Assembly (NCBI RefSeq): GCF_014207635.1
Contig: NZ_JACHIE010000006.1
Location: forward strand, 62,001-126,000
Direction of reading: 5' to 3'
Source: Acetobacter lovaniensis
GTDB taxonomy: Bacteria; Pseudomonadota; Alphaproteobacteria; Acetobacterales; Acetobacteraceae
Length of the DNA stretch: 64,000 nucleotides
Under the pieces are notes generated by a model. It was given only the letters and a program-made list of their open reading frames with translations, searched no databases and had not been told where the DNA came from. Both the position numbers and the translations under genes were made by a program. This document shows positions 17,784 through 28,100 of the stretch, in pieces. Within the stretch, counting starts at the first letter, position 1. Each line of letters begins with the position of its first letter.

Positions 17784-19262
17784 ATGAACGCAACGCAAGT
17801 CATGGCCCTGCTGCGGGAGGCTCTGTTCCCCGGCCGGGATGTACCGGTTGATGAGGAACGGCACGTCCGGCTTTTGCGCGGGGCGGTGGAGTGTCCGTGC
17901 TGCGGGCATTACCAGATTCTGCCAGAGCTTAACCCCGGCACACAGGCACGCTGCTGCCGGTGCAACCAGTTGCTGGACCGGCGGAACCATACCTCTCCCA
18001 TAGCGACGCCACTGGCCTTTTGCATCAGCTCGGCCGCGCTTTACCTTGCCATGCTGGCCTCAACCCTGATGATGCTGGACCTGTATGGTCGCCAGCGCAC
18101 GGTGAATATCCTGACCGGCCCGATTGAACTGCTGCATGAGGGCTGGGGGGAAGTGGGCGTACTGGTGGCCATTGCCACCATTATTGTGCCCGGTCTGGTT
18201 ATTGGCATGATGCTGGCCATTCTGGTGGGGGCGTTGCAGCCAAAGCTGCCTTTCTGGGTGCCGCATCTGCTCAAATGGTACGAACGCCTGCGCCCGTGGT
18301 CCATGGTGGAGGTGTATATTCTGGGCGTGTTCGTGGCCTATACCAAACTGTCCGATCTGGCTTATGTGCAGATCGGGGCGGCGGTGTTTCTGGTCTCGGG
18401 CCTGATGCTGACCATGTCCGCGACCGATGCCACGCTGGATACGGAGCTGATCTGGGAACGCAGGCAGACAGACCACAGCCTGCGCCGCATGGATAACAGG
18501 CGCATCCGCCTGACCTGCGAGAACGTGACGCGCCACACTCCCCTGCCGCCGCCTTCGCACATGGCGTCGTGCCTGTCCTGCGGGGTCGTGCTGGCGTTTG
18601 AGGAGGCCATGCCCACAACCGGGGCTCTGGGCTTTTGCCCGCGCTGTGGGCATGTGGTGCGCCGCCGCAAGCTCAATGGCCGCGTGCGCGCACTCGCTCT
18701 GCTTATTTCTGCCGTGGTGTTTTACCTGCCTGCCAATATCTACCCGGTCATGACCGTGATCCGGCTGGGTGGGGGCACGGGGCATACCATTATAGCCGGG
18801 GCGGTGGAGCTGTGGCAGGACGGGATGATCCCGCTCTCGCTGCTGGTGCTGTTTGCGAGTGTAACCGTGCCCGTGCTCAAGATTTTTGGTCTGCTGTTCA
18901 TGCTCTTTACCACATGGCGGCGCTCGGAGCGCTGGCTGGTGGCGCGGACCAGACTTTACCGGGTGATCGATATTATTGGCCGGTGGTCCATGATTGACGT
19001 GTTCATGGTTTCCATTCTGGTGGCCATGGTCCGCTTTAACAGCATGGCCAGCATTACCGCCAATGGGGGCATGGTCTGCTTTGCCGCGGTGGTGGTGCTG
19101 ACCATTTTTGCGGTGCATGTGTTTGACCCCCGCGTTATGTGGGACGTGGTGGGCGACAATGAGACATCCTCCGATTGCGGCCTTGCCGGGCGGGTGACCC
19201 CCACCCCCGCGCCGCATAAAACTGCCGCGTATTTGAATGATATGGAGCCGGACAGGGCGTGA
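17784..19262 (+). CDS. pqiA: PqiA/LetA-family integral membrane protein
   Basis: PqiA/LetA proteins sit in the inner membrane and work with an MCE-domain tunnel protein to move lipids across the envelope. The 492 residues show two similar halves, each opened by a zinc-ribbon: CPCCGHY with CCRCN near residues 37-63, and CLSCG with CPRCG near 260-290. Each half then has about four membrane helices. The YLPANIYPVM and related proline-rich helix ends are typical. The ATG at 17784 with CAGGAG eight bases before it is chosen; the frame is open far upstream through the hexamer repeat but has no better start. Its stop overlaps the pqiB GTG by four bases. Confidence 0.92.
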   Translation: MNATQVMALLREALFPGRDVPVDEERHVRLLRGAVECPCCGHYQILPELNPGTQARCCRCNQLLDRRNHTSPIATPLAFCISSAALYLAMLASTLMMLDLYGRQRTVNILTGPIELLHEGWGEVGVLVAIATIIVPGLVIGMMLAILVGALQPKLPFWVPHLLKWYERLRPWSMVEVYILGVFVAYTKLSDLAYVQIGAAVFLVSGLMLTMSATDATLDTELIWERRQTDHSLRRMDNRRIRLTCENVTRHTPLPPPSHMASCLSCGVVLAFEEAMPTTGALGFCPRCGHVVRRRKLNGRVRALALLISAVVFYLPANIYPVMTVIRLGGGTGHTIIAGAVELWQDGMIPLSLLVLFASVTVPVLKIFGLLFMLFTTWRRSERWLVARTRLYRVIDIIGRWSMIDVFMVSILVAMVRFNSMASITANGGMVCFAAVVVLTIFAVHVFDPRVMWDVVGDNETSSDCGLAGRVTPTPAPHKTAAYLNDMEPDRA

Positions 19263-20965
19263 ACGACAGGCACAATTCTCCAAGACATGGTGAAAGTGAC
19301 ACTCAGGATGCGCTGGTGCGCAGGATCCGGTTTTCCATTATCTGGGTTATTCCCATTATTTCGGTGCTGATTGCGGGCTTTCTGGTCTGGCGCAGCTTTG
19401 TGGATAACGGACCGGAAATCTCTGTTATCTTTGATACCGCCGATGGCCTGACCAGTGGGCAGACACAGGTCAAGAACAAGTCCGTGGTGCTGGGAACGGT
19501 GCAGAACATCTCCCTCACCCCCGACCTGCGCCATGTTCGTGTGCTCATCCGCATGAACAAGGGCACCAATGACATGCTGACCGACAAGGCACGGTTCTGG
19601 GTTGTGCGCCCCCGCATTAACGGGGCCAGCATTACCGGGCTGGAAACGCTGATGTCTGGCGCGTACATCGCCTTTGACCCCGGACTGGATGAAAACGGCC
19701 ATAATTCCGGCCAGCGCAGGGACCAGTTTGAAGGGCTTGAAGCCCCACCGGGCATGCGCTCGGACCAGCCGGGCCAGACCTATACGCTGGTGGCCAACAA
19801 TATTGGGTCGATCGGTCAGGGGGCCCCTGTCTTTTTCCGCGATGTGGATGTGGGGGAAGTGCTGGGTTACACCATGCCGCCCGGTGGGCGCGGGCCGGTG
19901 CTGATCCAGATTTTTGTCAAGGAACCCTACGACCATTACCTCAATGGGAGCACACGGTTCTGGAACGTCTCGGGCGTTAAGGTGGGCTTTGGGGCTGGTG
20001 GGCTCAAGGTGCAGTTGCAGTCCCTTCAGGCGCTGTTCTCCGGTGGGGTGGCTTTTGGCCTGCCCCCGCTGGAGGAGGGTAAACTCCAGCGTGACCTGCC
20101 CATGGCTGCGGCCAACACCGTGTTCAAGCTCTATGAGAGCGAGGAAGATGCCCAGAACGCCGGGTACCATGAGCGTGTTCCCGTTGCCACGTACCTGACC
20201 TCCTCCGTCAAGGGGCTGGCTCCGGGGGCTGTGGTCAGCATGTTTGGGATTCAGGTGGGCAACGTGACCAGTGTTAAACTGGACATGACCTCCACCCCCG
20301 GCCACCCGCGCGTGCGTATTGGCATGGAAATCCAGCCCGAACGGGTGATGACCTCCAAGGAACTCTCGCACGAGGAGGTCACGGACATGCTGCGGACACT
20401 GGTGGCGAACGGCCTGCGGGCCTCCACCGACAGCGCAAGCCTGCTGACGGGGGAAGGGCTGATCTCGCTCAACTTTGTCAAGAACGCGGGCAAGGCCACC
20501 ACCAGCATGGAAGGCACAACGCTTGTTATCCCCGGTCAGCCGGGGGGTATGAGCGGGATCATGGAATCGCTTTCCACCGTAACCGACCGTCTGGCGGCCA
20601 TGCCGTTCGAGCAGATTGGCACCAACGCCAACAACCTGCTCGCCCATGCGGACGAAACGCTGAGCAGCCCGGATGTCAAACAGTCTCTGGCCAGCCTGCG
20701 TGTGTCCATGCAGCATTTTCAGGCTTTGACGCAGGACCTGCAAAAAGGTCTGGCACCTCTCAGCCAGCGCCTGCCCGCCATGGCCGAGCAACTGGACCAG
20801 ATGCTCCACAACGCCAACCGCCTGCTGGCCAGCTACGGGGGCGACAGCGACTTCAAGCGCAGCCTTCAGGCCATGGTTATCCAGCTTGGACAAACCGCGC
20901 GCTCCCTGCGCTTTTTGTCTGACTTCCTGACCAACCACCCCTCTGCGCTCATATCGGGACGATAA
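19259..20965 (+). CDS. pqiB: PqiB/LetB-like MCE-domain (MlaD) lipid transport protein
   Basis: The 568-residue protein has a cytoplasmic N-terminus, one membrane helix (about 25-46, FSIIWVIPIISVLIAGFLVW) and periplasmic MCE domains. Three copies can be counted from repeated blocks like GLTSGQTQVKNKSVVLGTV, GSIGQGAPVFFRDVDVGEV and GLAPGAVVSMFGIQVGNV, then a C-terminal helical region (about 440-568) that in PqiB forms the needle-like channel. Three domains match E. coli PqiB rather than seven-domain LetB. GTG start at 19259 overlapping the pqiA stop. The order A-B-C matches pqiABC. Confidence 0.93.
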   Translation: MNDRHNSPRHGESDTQDALVRRIRFSIIWVIPIISVLIAGFLVWRSFVDNGPEISVIFDTADGLTSGQTQVKNKSVVLGTVQNISLTPDLRHVRVLIRMNKGTNDMLTDKARFWVVRPRINGASITGLETLMSGAYIAFDPGLDENGHNSGQRRDQFEGLEAPPGMRSDQPGQTYTLVANNIGSIGQGAPVFFRDVDVGEVLGYTMPPGGRGPVLIQIFVKEPYDHYLNGSTRFWNVSGVKVGFGAGGLKVQLQSLQALFSGGVAFGLPPLEEGKLQRDLPMAAANTVFKLYESEEDAQNAGYHERVPVATYLTSSVKGLAPGAVVSMFGIQVGNVTSVKLDMTSTPGHPRVRIGMEIQPERVMTSKELSHEEVTDMLRTLVANGLRASTDSASLLTGEGLISLNFVKNAGKATTSMEGTTLVIPGQPGGMSGIMESLSTVTDRLAAMPFEQIGTNANNLLAHADETLSSPDVKQSLASLRVSMQHFQALTQDLQKGLAPLSQRLPAMAEQLDQMLHNANRLLASYGGDSDFKRSLQAMVIQLGQTARSLRFLSDFLTNHPSALISGR

Positions 20966-20969
20966 GATC

Positions 20970-21689
20970 ATGGCTCGCGTTAAACCTTACGGACTGGCTG
21001 GGGCTGGTCTTTGCCGCCGCAACGTTCTGGTCGGCGGGGCCTCGCTGGGGCTTATGGCGTTTACCCTTGCAGGCTGCGCCAGCAGTGGGGCCTCGCTTTA
21101 CACGCTGGCGGTTGTGCCGGGGCAGGCACAGGCCGGTGGCCCGCGCTTTGTGGAGGTGCGCCTGCCCAGCATTGCCTCCGGCCTGGACCGTGACCGGATT
21201 GTTACGGCCGATAGTGGTTATAAGCTGAGCGTTTCCAGCACCGATGCATGGAGCGATTCCCTTGCCAGCCAGATCGGCCACGCACTGGCGGGGGATCTGG
21301 CCCAGCGCCTGCCCGGTACGGGCGTGTTTGTGGAAAACGATGCCGCCGCCGCCGACCCGCAGGTTTATGTGGAGCTTTCGGTCAGCCGCTTTTCCACCGG
21401 GCCGTCTGGTCATGTGGAGCTGGATGCCATGCTCTCGGTCCAGCCTGCGGCGGCGGGGGCACCTTACGGGCAGGGCACGCTCCAGCGTATCAGCCTGAGT
21501 GGCCCTGCCGGTGGCAGCACCATGAGCATGGTGCAGGGCCTCAGCTAGCTTCTGGGCCAGTTGGCGGATGTGGCGGCCGGGCAGATCCGCCTGCTCCCGC
21601 CCGATGCCCCCAATGCCACGGCCGCCGCCGCGGCGCAGGATGCAGCCCGGTCAGCTCCGTCCTCCTCCGCGCAGGGGCATCGCAGATAA
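20970..21689 (+). pseudogene. pqiC: PqiC-like lipoprotein gene interrupted by an in-frame amber codon
   Basis: PqiC is the outer-membrane lipoprotein partner of the PqiB tunnel (ABC-type transport auxiliary family). From the ATG at 20970 the frame encodes a long N-terminal region with a lipobox-like LAGC (Cys31), then the family core SLYTLAVVPG ... VEVRLPSIASGLDRDRIV. TAG at 21546-21548 stops it at 192 residues, yet the same frame continues for 46 further codons with family-like content (LLGQLADVAAGQIRLLPP) to TAA at 21687-21689. A single CAG to TAG change would explain it. Either the product is truncated by about 47 residues, the amber is suppressed, or it is a sequence error. A terminator follows. 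Confidence 0.8.
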
Positions 21690-21723
21690 GGGGCACTCCG
21701 GCCTCTGTCGTGGTGTTTTGCGC

Positions 21724-21759
21724 CAGCCCCCGCATGTGCCGTGCGGGGGCTGTTTTTTT
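21724..21759 (+). terminator. Rho-independent terminator of pqiABC
   Basis: CAGCCCCCGCA (21724-21734) pairs perfectly with TGCGGGGGCTG (21742-21752) around a seven-base loop, followed by seven T residues. Confidence 0.9.
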
Positions 21760-21825
21760 GGTAATGGCTTTTTCCTGTTATTGCACTACGCTCGCCTCGT
21801 TTCCCATCACATGCGAGAGGTTCTC

Positions 21826-22608
21826 ATGGCGGATATTACAGGAAAAGTGGCGCTGGTTACCGGCGGCGGGCAAGGCATTGGCCGTGGCATAGCCCTGCGG
21901 CTGGCCAGGGACGGTGCGGACATAGCTCTGGTGGACATCCGCGAGGATCATCTGGCAGGAGTGGTTCAGGAAATCGAGGCACTGGGCCGCAAGGCCACCA
22001 GCTTTATTGCCGATATTGGCGACCGCGCGCAGGTGGCGGCCGCGATTGACCATGCCGAGGCCACGCTGGGCAGCTTTGATATTATGGTCAACAACGCAGG
22101 CATTGCCCAGATCAAGCCGCTGGCGGATGTAACACCCGAGGAAGTCCAGCGCATTTACCGCATTAACGTGGAAGGTACGCTGTGGGGTATCCAGCTAGCC
22201 GCGGCCAAGTTTATTGCACGTAAAAGCCGCGGCAAAATCATTAACGCCTGTTCCATTGCCGGGCACGAAGGCTACGCCATGCTGGGCGTGTACTCCTCCA
22301 CCAAGTTTGCGGTGCGCGGGCTTACGCAGGCTGCCGCCAAGGAATATGCCTGTCACGGCATTAACGTAAACGCCTACTGCCCCGGTGTGGTGGGGACGGA
22401 TATGTGGGTGGAAATCGACAGGGAATTCGCCAGACTGACCGGCGCCCCCGTGGGTGAGACGTACAGGAAGTTCGTGGACGGCATAGCCCTTGGCCGGGCC
22501 GAAACACCCGATGATGTGGCGGCACTTGTGTCCTGGTTTGCTGGCCCTGATTCCGATTACGTTACCGGCCAGTCGATCCTGATTGATGGGGGTATGGTGT
22601 ACCGCTAG
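21826..22608 (+). CDS. Short-chain dehydrogenase/reductase, acetoin (diacetyl) reductase or butanediol dehydrogenase type
   Basis: The 260-residue classical SDR has the cofactor motif TGGGQGIG, the NNAG motif, catalytic Ser in NACSIAGHEG, Tyr and Lys in YSSTKFAVRG, and ends LIDGGMVYR. The stretch YCPGVVGTDMWVEID with the GHEGYAMLGVYSSTKF block closely resembles BudC/ButA acetoin reductases, which reduce diacetyl and acetoin to 2,3-butanediol with NADH. Asp at the end of strand two (ALVDI) favours NAD(H). The ATG at 21826 (MADITGKVALVTG) has GAGAGG five bases upstream. It is a single gene, with the pqi terminator before it and its own terminator after. Confidence 0.88.
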   Translation: MADITGKVALVTGGGQGIGRGIALRLARDGADIALVDIREDHLAGVVQEIEALGRKATSFIADIGDRAQVAAAIDHAEATLGSFDIMVNNAGIAQIKPLADVTPEEVQRIYRINVEGTLWGIQLAAAKFIARKSRGKIINACSIAGHEGYAMLGVYSSTKFAVRGLTQAAAKEYACHGINVNAYCPGVVGTDMWVEIDREFARLTGAPVGETYRKFVDGIALGRAETPDDVAALVSWFAGPDSDYVTGQSILIDGGMVYR

Positions 22609-22635
22609 GGGCACGGCCTGCGCGCACCGCCTGAC

Positions 22636-22672
22636 AAAAACCCCGCCAGAGTGGGTCTCTGGCGGGGTTTTT
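22636..22672. terminator. Bidirectional terminator between the SDR gene and purF
   Basis: AAAAACCCCGCCAGA (22636-22650) pairs perfectly with TCTGGCGGGGTTTTT (22658-22672) around a seven-base loop. The A/T runs on both ends serve both converging genes. Confidence 0.92.
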
Positions 22673-22696
22673 CATAACAGGGCGGCAGGCCGTGGC

Positions 22697-24184
22697 TCAG
22701 GCTGAGTCCGGGCCGTATTCCGCATCGTGGTCAACCAGCGCAATGGGGTATTCGCCGGTAAAGCAGGCGTCGCAATAGGTGGAGCGACTGGCCTTGCGGC
22801 TTTCATGCCCCATGGCGCGGTACAGCCCGTCGAGCGAGATAAAGGCCAGACTGTCCACACCAATCAGTTCAGCCATTTTCTGCAGGTCGTTCTGGGCTGC
22901 CAGCAGCTTGCTGCGTTCTGGCGTGTCGATCCCGTAGAAGCAGGAATGCTTGGTGGGGGGGGAGGAAATGCGCATATGCACTTCCCGCGCCCCGGCCGCA
23001 CGCACCATGTCCACGATCTTGCGGGATGTGGTGCCACGCACAATGGAGTCGTCCACCAGCACAACACGCTTGCCGTCCAGAATCGGGCGGTTGGGCGAGT
23101 GCTTCATTTTAACGCCCAGATGCCGGATATGGTCGGTGGGCTCAATAAAGGTGCGGCCCACATAGTGGTTGCGGATGATGCCCAGCTCGAACGGAATGCC
23201 GCTGGCCTCCGCATAGCCAATGGCGGAGGGCACGCCGGAGTCGGGTACGGGCACGACCACATCGGCCTCGACCCCGCTTTCCTGCGCCAGTTCACGCCCG
23301 ATTTCCTTGCGCACGTTATAGACCGGCAGGCCTTCAAGCACGGAATCCGGGCGGGCAAAGTAGATGTATTCAAACACGCAGAAATGGGGTTGCGTGTCCC
23401 CGAACGGGCGCAGGGAGCGGACACCCTCGTCAGTGATGATAACCAGTTCGCCCGGTTCCACATCGCGCACGAATTCCGCGCCAATAATATCCAGCCCGCA
23501 GGTTTCGGATGCCAGAACCCATGCGCCGTCCTTGTCGCCTTCGCCCGGCAGCCTGCCCAGCACCAGCGGACGCACACCCATGGGGTCACGCACGCCGATC
23601 AGCGCATCCTGCGAAAGAACAACAAGGGAGTATGCACCAGTAACCCGCTTGAGCGCGTCAATCAGCCTGTCTTCCACCGTGGCGTAAAGCGAGATGGCAA
23701 TCAGGTGTACGAACACTTCCGTATCCGTGGTGGACTGGAACAGGCAGCCACGGCGGATCAGTTCGCGGCGCAGCGTGTCAGCGTTGGTCAGGTTGCCGTT
23801 ATGGGCCACCGCCAGACCGCCAAAGGCGAACTCGGCAAACAGGGGCTGCACGTTGCGCAGCAGGGTAGCCCCTGTTGTGGCGTAACGGTTATGGCCAATG
23901 GCGCGTGTGCCAGTCAGTGTGGCCATGACGCGCGAATCACTGAACACATCGCCCACAAGGCCGAGCCCACGGTGGGAATTGAAGCGGTGATGCGCCGGAT
24001 CAAAGGAGACAATGCCCGCTGCTTCCTGCCCACGGTGCTGGAGGGCGTGCAGTCCAAGGGTTGTCAGGGTTGCTGCGTCCTTGGCGTTCCATATGCCAAA
24101 GACGGCACATTCCTCCTGTAGGTGATCCTCGTCCGCACGGACAGGATCGGGGAGGGAAACGGACGGCGTGGAATGGGAGTGCAT
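22697..24184 (-). CDS. purF: Amidophosphoribosyltransferase
   Basis: PurF makes phosphoribosylamine from PRPP and glutamine, the committed step of purine synthesis. The N-terminal glutaminase domain starts at the catalytic Cys26 (EECAVFGIWN), so about 25 residues would be removed as propeptide, longer than in the Bacillus enzyme. The HRGQEAAG and GHNRYATTG blocks follow, then the phosphoribosyltransferase domain with the PRPP loop VVLVDDSIVRGTTS. I chose the ATG at 24184 (MHSHSTPSVS), with GGAGG 13 bases upstream; a start at 24286 would overlap cvpA. It ends the metH-cvpA-purF block; cvpA-purF adjacency is classical. Confidence 0.97.
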   Translation of the reverse strand: MHSHSTPSVSLPDPVRADEDHLQEECAVFGIWNAKDAATLTTLGLHALQHRGQEAAGIVSFDPAHHRFNSHRGLGLVGDVFSDSRVMATLTGTRAIGHNRYATTGATLLRNVQPLFAEFAFGGLAVAHNGNLTNADTLRRELIRRGCLFQSTTDTEVFVHLIAISLYATVEDRLIDALKRVTGAYSLVVLSQDALIGVRDPMGVRPLVLGRLPGEGDKDGAWVLASETCGLDIIGAEFVRDVEPGELVIITDEGVRSLRPFGDTQPHFCVFEYIYFARPDSVLEGLPVYNVRKEIGRELAQESGVEADVVVPVPDSGVPSAIGYAEASGIPFELGIIRNHYVGRTFIEPTDHIRHLGVKMKHSPNRPILDGKRVVLVDDSIVRGTTSRKIVDMVRAAGAREVHMRISSPPTKHSCFYGIDTPERSKLLAAQNDLQKMAELIGVDSLAFISLDGLYRAMGHESRKASRSTYCDACFTGEYPIALVDHDAEYGPDSA

Positions 24185-24230
24185 AAGCGCGCAGGGCCTC
24201 CGCAAATGGCTGGTACTGGCCGTATGGGGA

Positions 24231-24755
24231 TTACAAGCTGGCGTCATGACCTGTTGAACGCTTTGGCGCAACCCCCTTTGCGTCAAATTCAGTCAGATAA
24301 GGGTGGATATAGGTTGTGGCGGCGCGAATATAAGGGGTCAGCCGTCCGTTAGCTTCTATGGCTTCCATGTCCTCGGGCTGCAAAAGCCATTGCCCGGCCA
24401 TGAACAGCAGCACAATCACACACATACCCCGCGCAAGCCCGAACAGCCCGCCCAGCGTGCGGTCCAGCCCGTCCAGCGGGGTTGCGCGTACCAGACGCAC
24501 AATGGTAGCCGCCAGCAGATAACCGGCAATAAGAAAAAGCAGCAGCACCAGCGTAAAGCTGGCCAGTTGCAGCCCTATGGGGGAGTGAATGAAGCGCCCC
24601 AGCCAGGGCGTGGGCACAGCATGGAAGCGAAAAGCCAGCACAAATGCCACGGCCCAGCTAAGCAGGCCCAGTGCAAGCTGCGTAAACCCCCGCCACATCC
24701 CATGCAGGATGGAAAGGGCCACAATGATCAGGGAGAGTGCATCTATGGCTGCCAT
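24231..24755 (-). CDS. cvpA: CvpA family membrane protein
   Basis: A 174-residue inner-membrane protein with four hydrophobic helices (about 7-21, 26-44, 62-86 and 108-124) and the family features GLFGLARGMCVIVLLF and an early GxWRGF-like turn (MWRGFTQLALGLLSW). CvpA is needed for colicin V export in E. coli and for envelope stress tolerance more widely; its exact role is open. purF lies just downstream, the gene pair that gave purF-linked cvpA its name. The ATG at 24755 starts MAAIDALSLI. Confidence 0.93.
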   Translation of the reverse strand: MAAIDALSLIIVALSILHGMWRGFTQLALGLLSWAVAFVLAFRFHAVPTPWLGRFIHSPIGLQLASFTLVLLLFLIAGYLLAATIVRLVRATPLDGLDRTLGGLFGLARGMCVIVLLFMAGQWLLQPEDMEAIEANGRLTPYIRAATTYIHPYLTEFDAKGVAPKRSTGHDASL

Positions 24756-24821
24756 GAGCGCAGGTTTACAGCCCCCTGTAGGGTGGGGGAAAGAGGGAAA
24801 AACACATAAAGCCCGCGCCGC

Positions 24822-25151
24822 CTATGGCAGCTTGCTTGTGGTAACGCGCCATGGCCTGCTGGGGCTGCCGTTTTTCTTTTTACGGTGGGGGGGCTGGTTG
24901 AGCTTGTGCAGCAGTTCGGACACTTCCACCCGGCGCAGGAGTTCGGTCCAGACATCGGCCTCCTCCACCCCGTCCTGCATCCACATATGGCTCAGGGTTT
25001 TCAGGAACAGAGCACTCTCGCGCACAAGGTCTGCGCGTCTGGCCGCAATAAAGGCAGTTGTGCATCCGGTCGCGTGCAGCCCCACCTGCATATACAGGTC
25101 CTTGCGTTCCTGAGTAAGCGGAGGCGGCAGATGCGGACGGGAATAGACCAT
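24822..25151 (-). CDS. Hypothetical protein
   Basis: A 109-residue soluble protein lies between metH and cvpA on the same strand, about 48 bases after the metH stop. The central part (ADLVRESALFLKTLSHMWMQDGVEEADVWTELLRRVEVSELLHKL) reads as helices and the C-terminus is very basic (HRKKKNGSPSRPW). I do not recognise a family. The ATG at 25151 begins MVYSRPHLPPP; a TTG at 25187 or the ATG at about 25091 (MQVGLHATG), which has AAGGA nearby, are alternatives. Its position suggests co-transcription with metH, cvpA and purF. Confidence 0.55.
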   Translation of the reverse strand: MVYSRPHLPPPLTQERKDLYMQVGLHATGCTTAFIAARRADLVRESALFLKTLSHMWMQDGVEEADVWTELLRRVEVSELLHKLNQPPHRKKKNGSPSRPWRVTTSKLP

Positions 25152-25198
25152 TGCGGGATGATGCGCTGCACCATCCCGACTGGTCAATGCCCGGCGGA

Positions 25199-28100
25199 TC
25201 AGATCGTGAAATATTTGGCGTGTTTATTCAGCACCACCAGAGCGGAGGTGGACTGCTCGGGGTGGAGCTGGTCCCCATCGGTCAGGGAGACGCCAATACG
25301 CTCTGCATCAAGCAGGTTAAGGATGCTGCTCTGCTCCTCCAGCCGGGGGCAGGCCGGGTAGCCGAACGAATAGCGCGAGCCACGATAGCCCTGCTGGAGC
25401 AGGTCCTCCATGTTCCGCGGGTCTTCGGCGGCAAAGCCCAGTTCGGCGCGGATACGCTTGTGCGTGTATTCGGCCATGGCTTCCGCCATCTCCACCGAAA
25501 GGCCGTGCAGGTAGAGGTAGTCCTGGTAGCGGTTTTCCTCAAACCAGTCGCGGGCAATGTCGGAGGCTTTCTGCCCTACGGTTACAACCTGCAGGCCCAC
25601 CACATCACGCTCGGGGTCGTTTATGTCACGCACAAAGTCGGCAATGCACTCCCCATCCGCGCGGGGCTGGCGGGGCAGGGCAAAGCGGGCGGCCTCGGTT
25701 GTGCCATCGGGTTCAAACAGAACAAGGTCGTTCCCGTCGCCCGCGGCTTTCCAGTAGCCGTAGCAGGCCTGTGGTTTGAGAATCTGCTCATCCGCTGCCA
25801 GCTTGAGCATGCGTTGCAGAATGGGGCGCAGCTCCTGCCGTGCCCAGACCAGAAACTCGTCCAGAGAACGCCCCTGTTTACGGAAACCCCACTGGAACTG
25901 GTAAAGGGCGCGCTCGTTCAGGAAAGGCAGAACGGCCTCGGGGGTGGCCTGCAGTACCTTGGCACCCCAGAAGGGGGGTGTCAGGCGGGGTTCATCCGCG
26001 GTCAGGCGTGCACGGCGGGTGGCAACCTCGGCCTTGTCCACGGGGCCGTAGCCGCGTGTTTCCGCCACTTCTGGCGAGCGGGCGTTTTTGCGGGTGGCCT
26101 TGCCCTCACGCCGTTTCTGAATGGCGGCCAGATACCCGTCAAACCCGCTCTGGGCGATCTGGTCCATCAGGGTCAGGCCATCAAACGCATCGCGCGCATA
26201 GGCTACGCGGCCGGTGGTGCCGTAAGCGGCCACGCAGTCCTCTTCCACGTAGTTGCGGGTCAGGGCCGCCCCGCCGAGCAGCACGGGGGTATCCAGCCCC
26301 GCGCGGGCGATTTCTTCCAGATTCTCGCGCATGATCACGGTGGACTTTACCAGCAGGCCGGACATGCCAATGGCGTCCGCTTTTTCCTTGCGGGCGGCGT
26401 CGATCATGTCGGCCACAGGCACCTTGATGCCAAGGTTGACCACACGGTAGCCGTTGTTGGTCAGGATGATGTCCACAAGGTTTTTGCCAATGTCGTGCAC
26501 ATCGCCTTTGACGGTGGCCAGAACAATGGTGCCTCGCTGCTGGCCTTCGGCACGTTCCATGTGCGGTTCAAGCCATGCCACGGCGGCCTTCATGGTTTCA
26601 GCGGACTGAAGCACGAAGGGGAGCTGCATTTTACCCGCGCCAAACAGTTCGCCCACCACCTTCATGCCATCGAGCAGCACGGTGTTGATGATGTCCAGCG
26701 GGGCCATGGTCTGCATGGCTTCGGCAAGGTCGGCTTCCAGCCCCTTGCGGTCGCCATCCACAATGCGGTCCTTCAGGCGTTCTTCGGCGGTTTCGGCCTG
26801 CTTGCGCTTCACGGCTTCGGAGGCCTTGCGGTCCGCGAACATGGCCAGCAGGGCCTGCAGGGGGTCGTAGTCCTCGGTCCGGCGGTCAAAGATCAGGTCT
26901 TCGGCAACCTTGACTTCCTCCGGGGCGATCAGGTGCAGCGGGCGGATTTTGGAGACATGCACAATCGCCGCCGTCATGCCCGCCTTGACCGCAAGATCAA
27001 GGTAAACCGAGTTCAGCACCGCGCGGGCCGCAGGGTTGAGCCCGAAGGAGATGTTGGACAGGCCCAGCACGATCTGGATATCGGGGAAGGCCTCGCGGAT
27101 CATGCGAATACCCTCCAGCGTCCACTGGCCGAGCTTGCGGTCGTCCTCCGCCCCGGTGGCGATGGTAAAGGTGAGCGGGTCGATCATCAGATCGGACTGG
27201 GGCAGGCCGTATTTGTTGCAGGCAAACTCCACCAGACGGCTGGCAATGCGCAGCTTGTCCTCGGGTTTGCGGGCCATGCCCACTTCATCAATGGTCAGGG
27301 CGACAACGGCGGCACCAAACTTGCGCGCCAGCGCCATGCGGTCGGCGGCCGGGCCTTCCCCATCTTCGAAGTTGATGGAGTTGATGATCGGCTTGCCACC
27401 ATGCAGCTTGAGGGCTGCCTCGATCACCGGGGTTTCGGTCGAGTCAATGACCAGTGGCGCGTTGACCGAGGAGGTGAAGCGCTTGATTACCTCATCCATT
27501 TCCTCGCGTTCGTTGCGGCCGACAAAGGCGGTGCAGACATCCAGCGCGTTGGAGCCTTCGCGCAGCTGTTCGCGGCCTACGGTTACGCAGCCATCCCAGT
27601 CATGCGCTTCCTGGAGTTCGCGCCATTTTTTGGAACCGTTGGCGTTGCAGCGCTCGCCGATGGAAAAATAGGCGTTTTCCTGCCGCAGGGGCACCTGCGA
27701 GTACAGGCTGGCAACGGAGGGCACCCACACAGCCGTACGGGCAACAGGGGCCGGGCGGTGTCGGCCCGTGGCTTCCGCCCGGCGGCGCAGCATGGCGTCC
27801 AGTGCGGCAATGTGTGGGGTGGAGGTGCCACAGCACCCTCCGGTCATGTTAATGCCGTCTTCGTGCACAAAGCGCTCGACCCATGTGGCCATGTCTTCGG
27901 GGCTGAGCGGGTAGTGTGTTTTGCCGTCCACCAGTTCGGGCAGGCCCGCATTGGGCAGGACGGAAACCAGACGGGGCCAGTTTTCGGCCAGCCAGCGCAC
28001 ATGTTCGGCCATTTCCTGCGGGCCGGTGGCGCAGTTCAGGCCGATCAGGTCCACATCCAGCGCGTTAATGACCGTGGCGGCGGCGGCAATGTCTGGCCCA

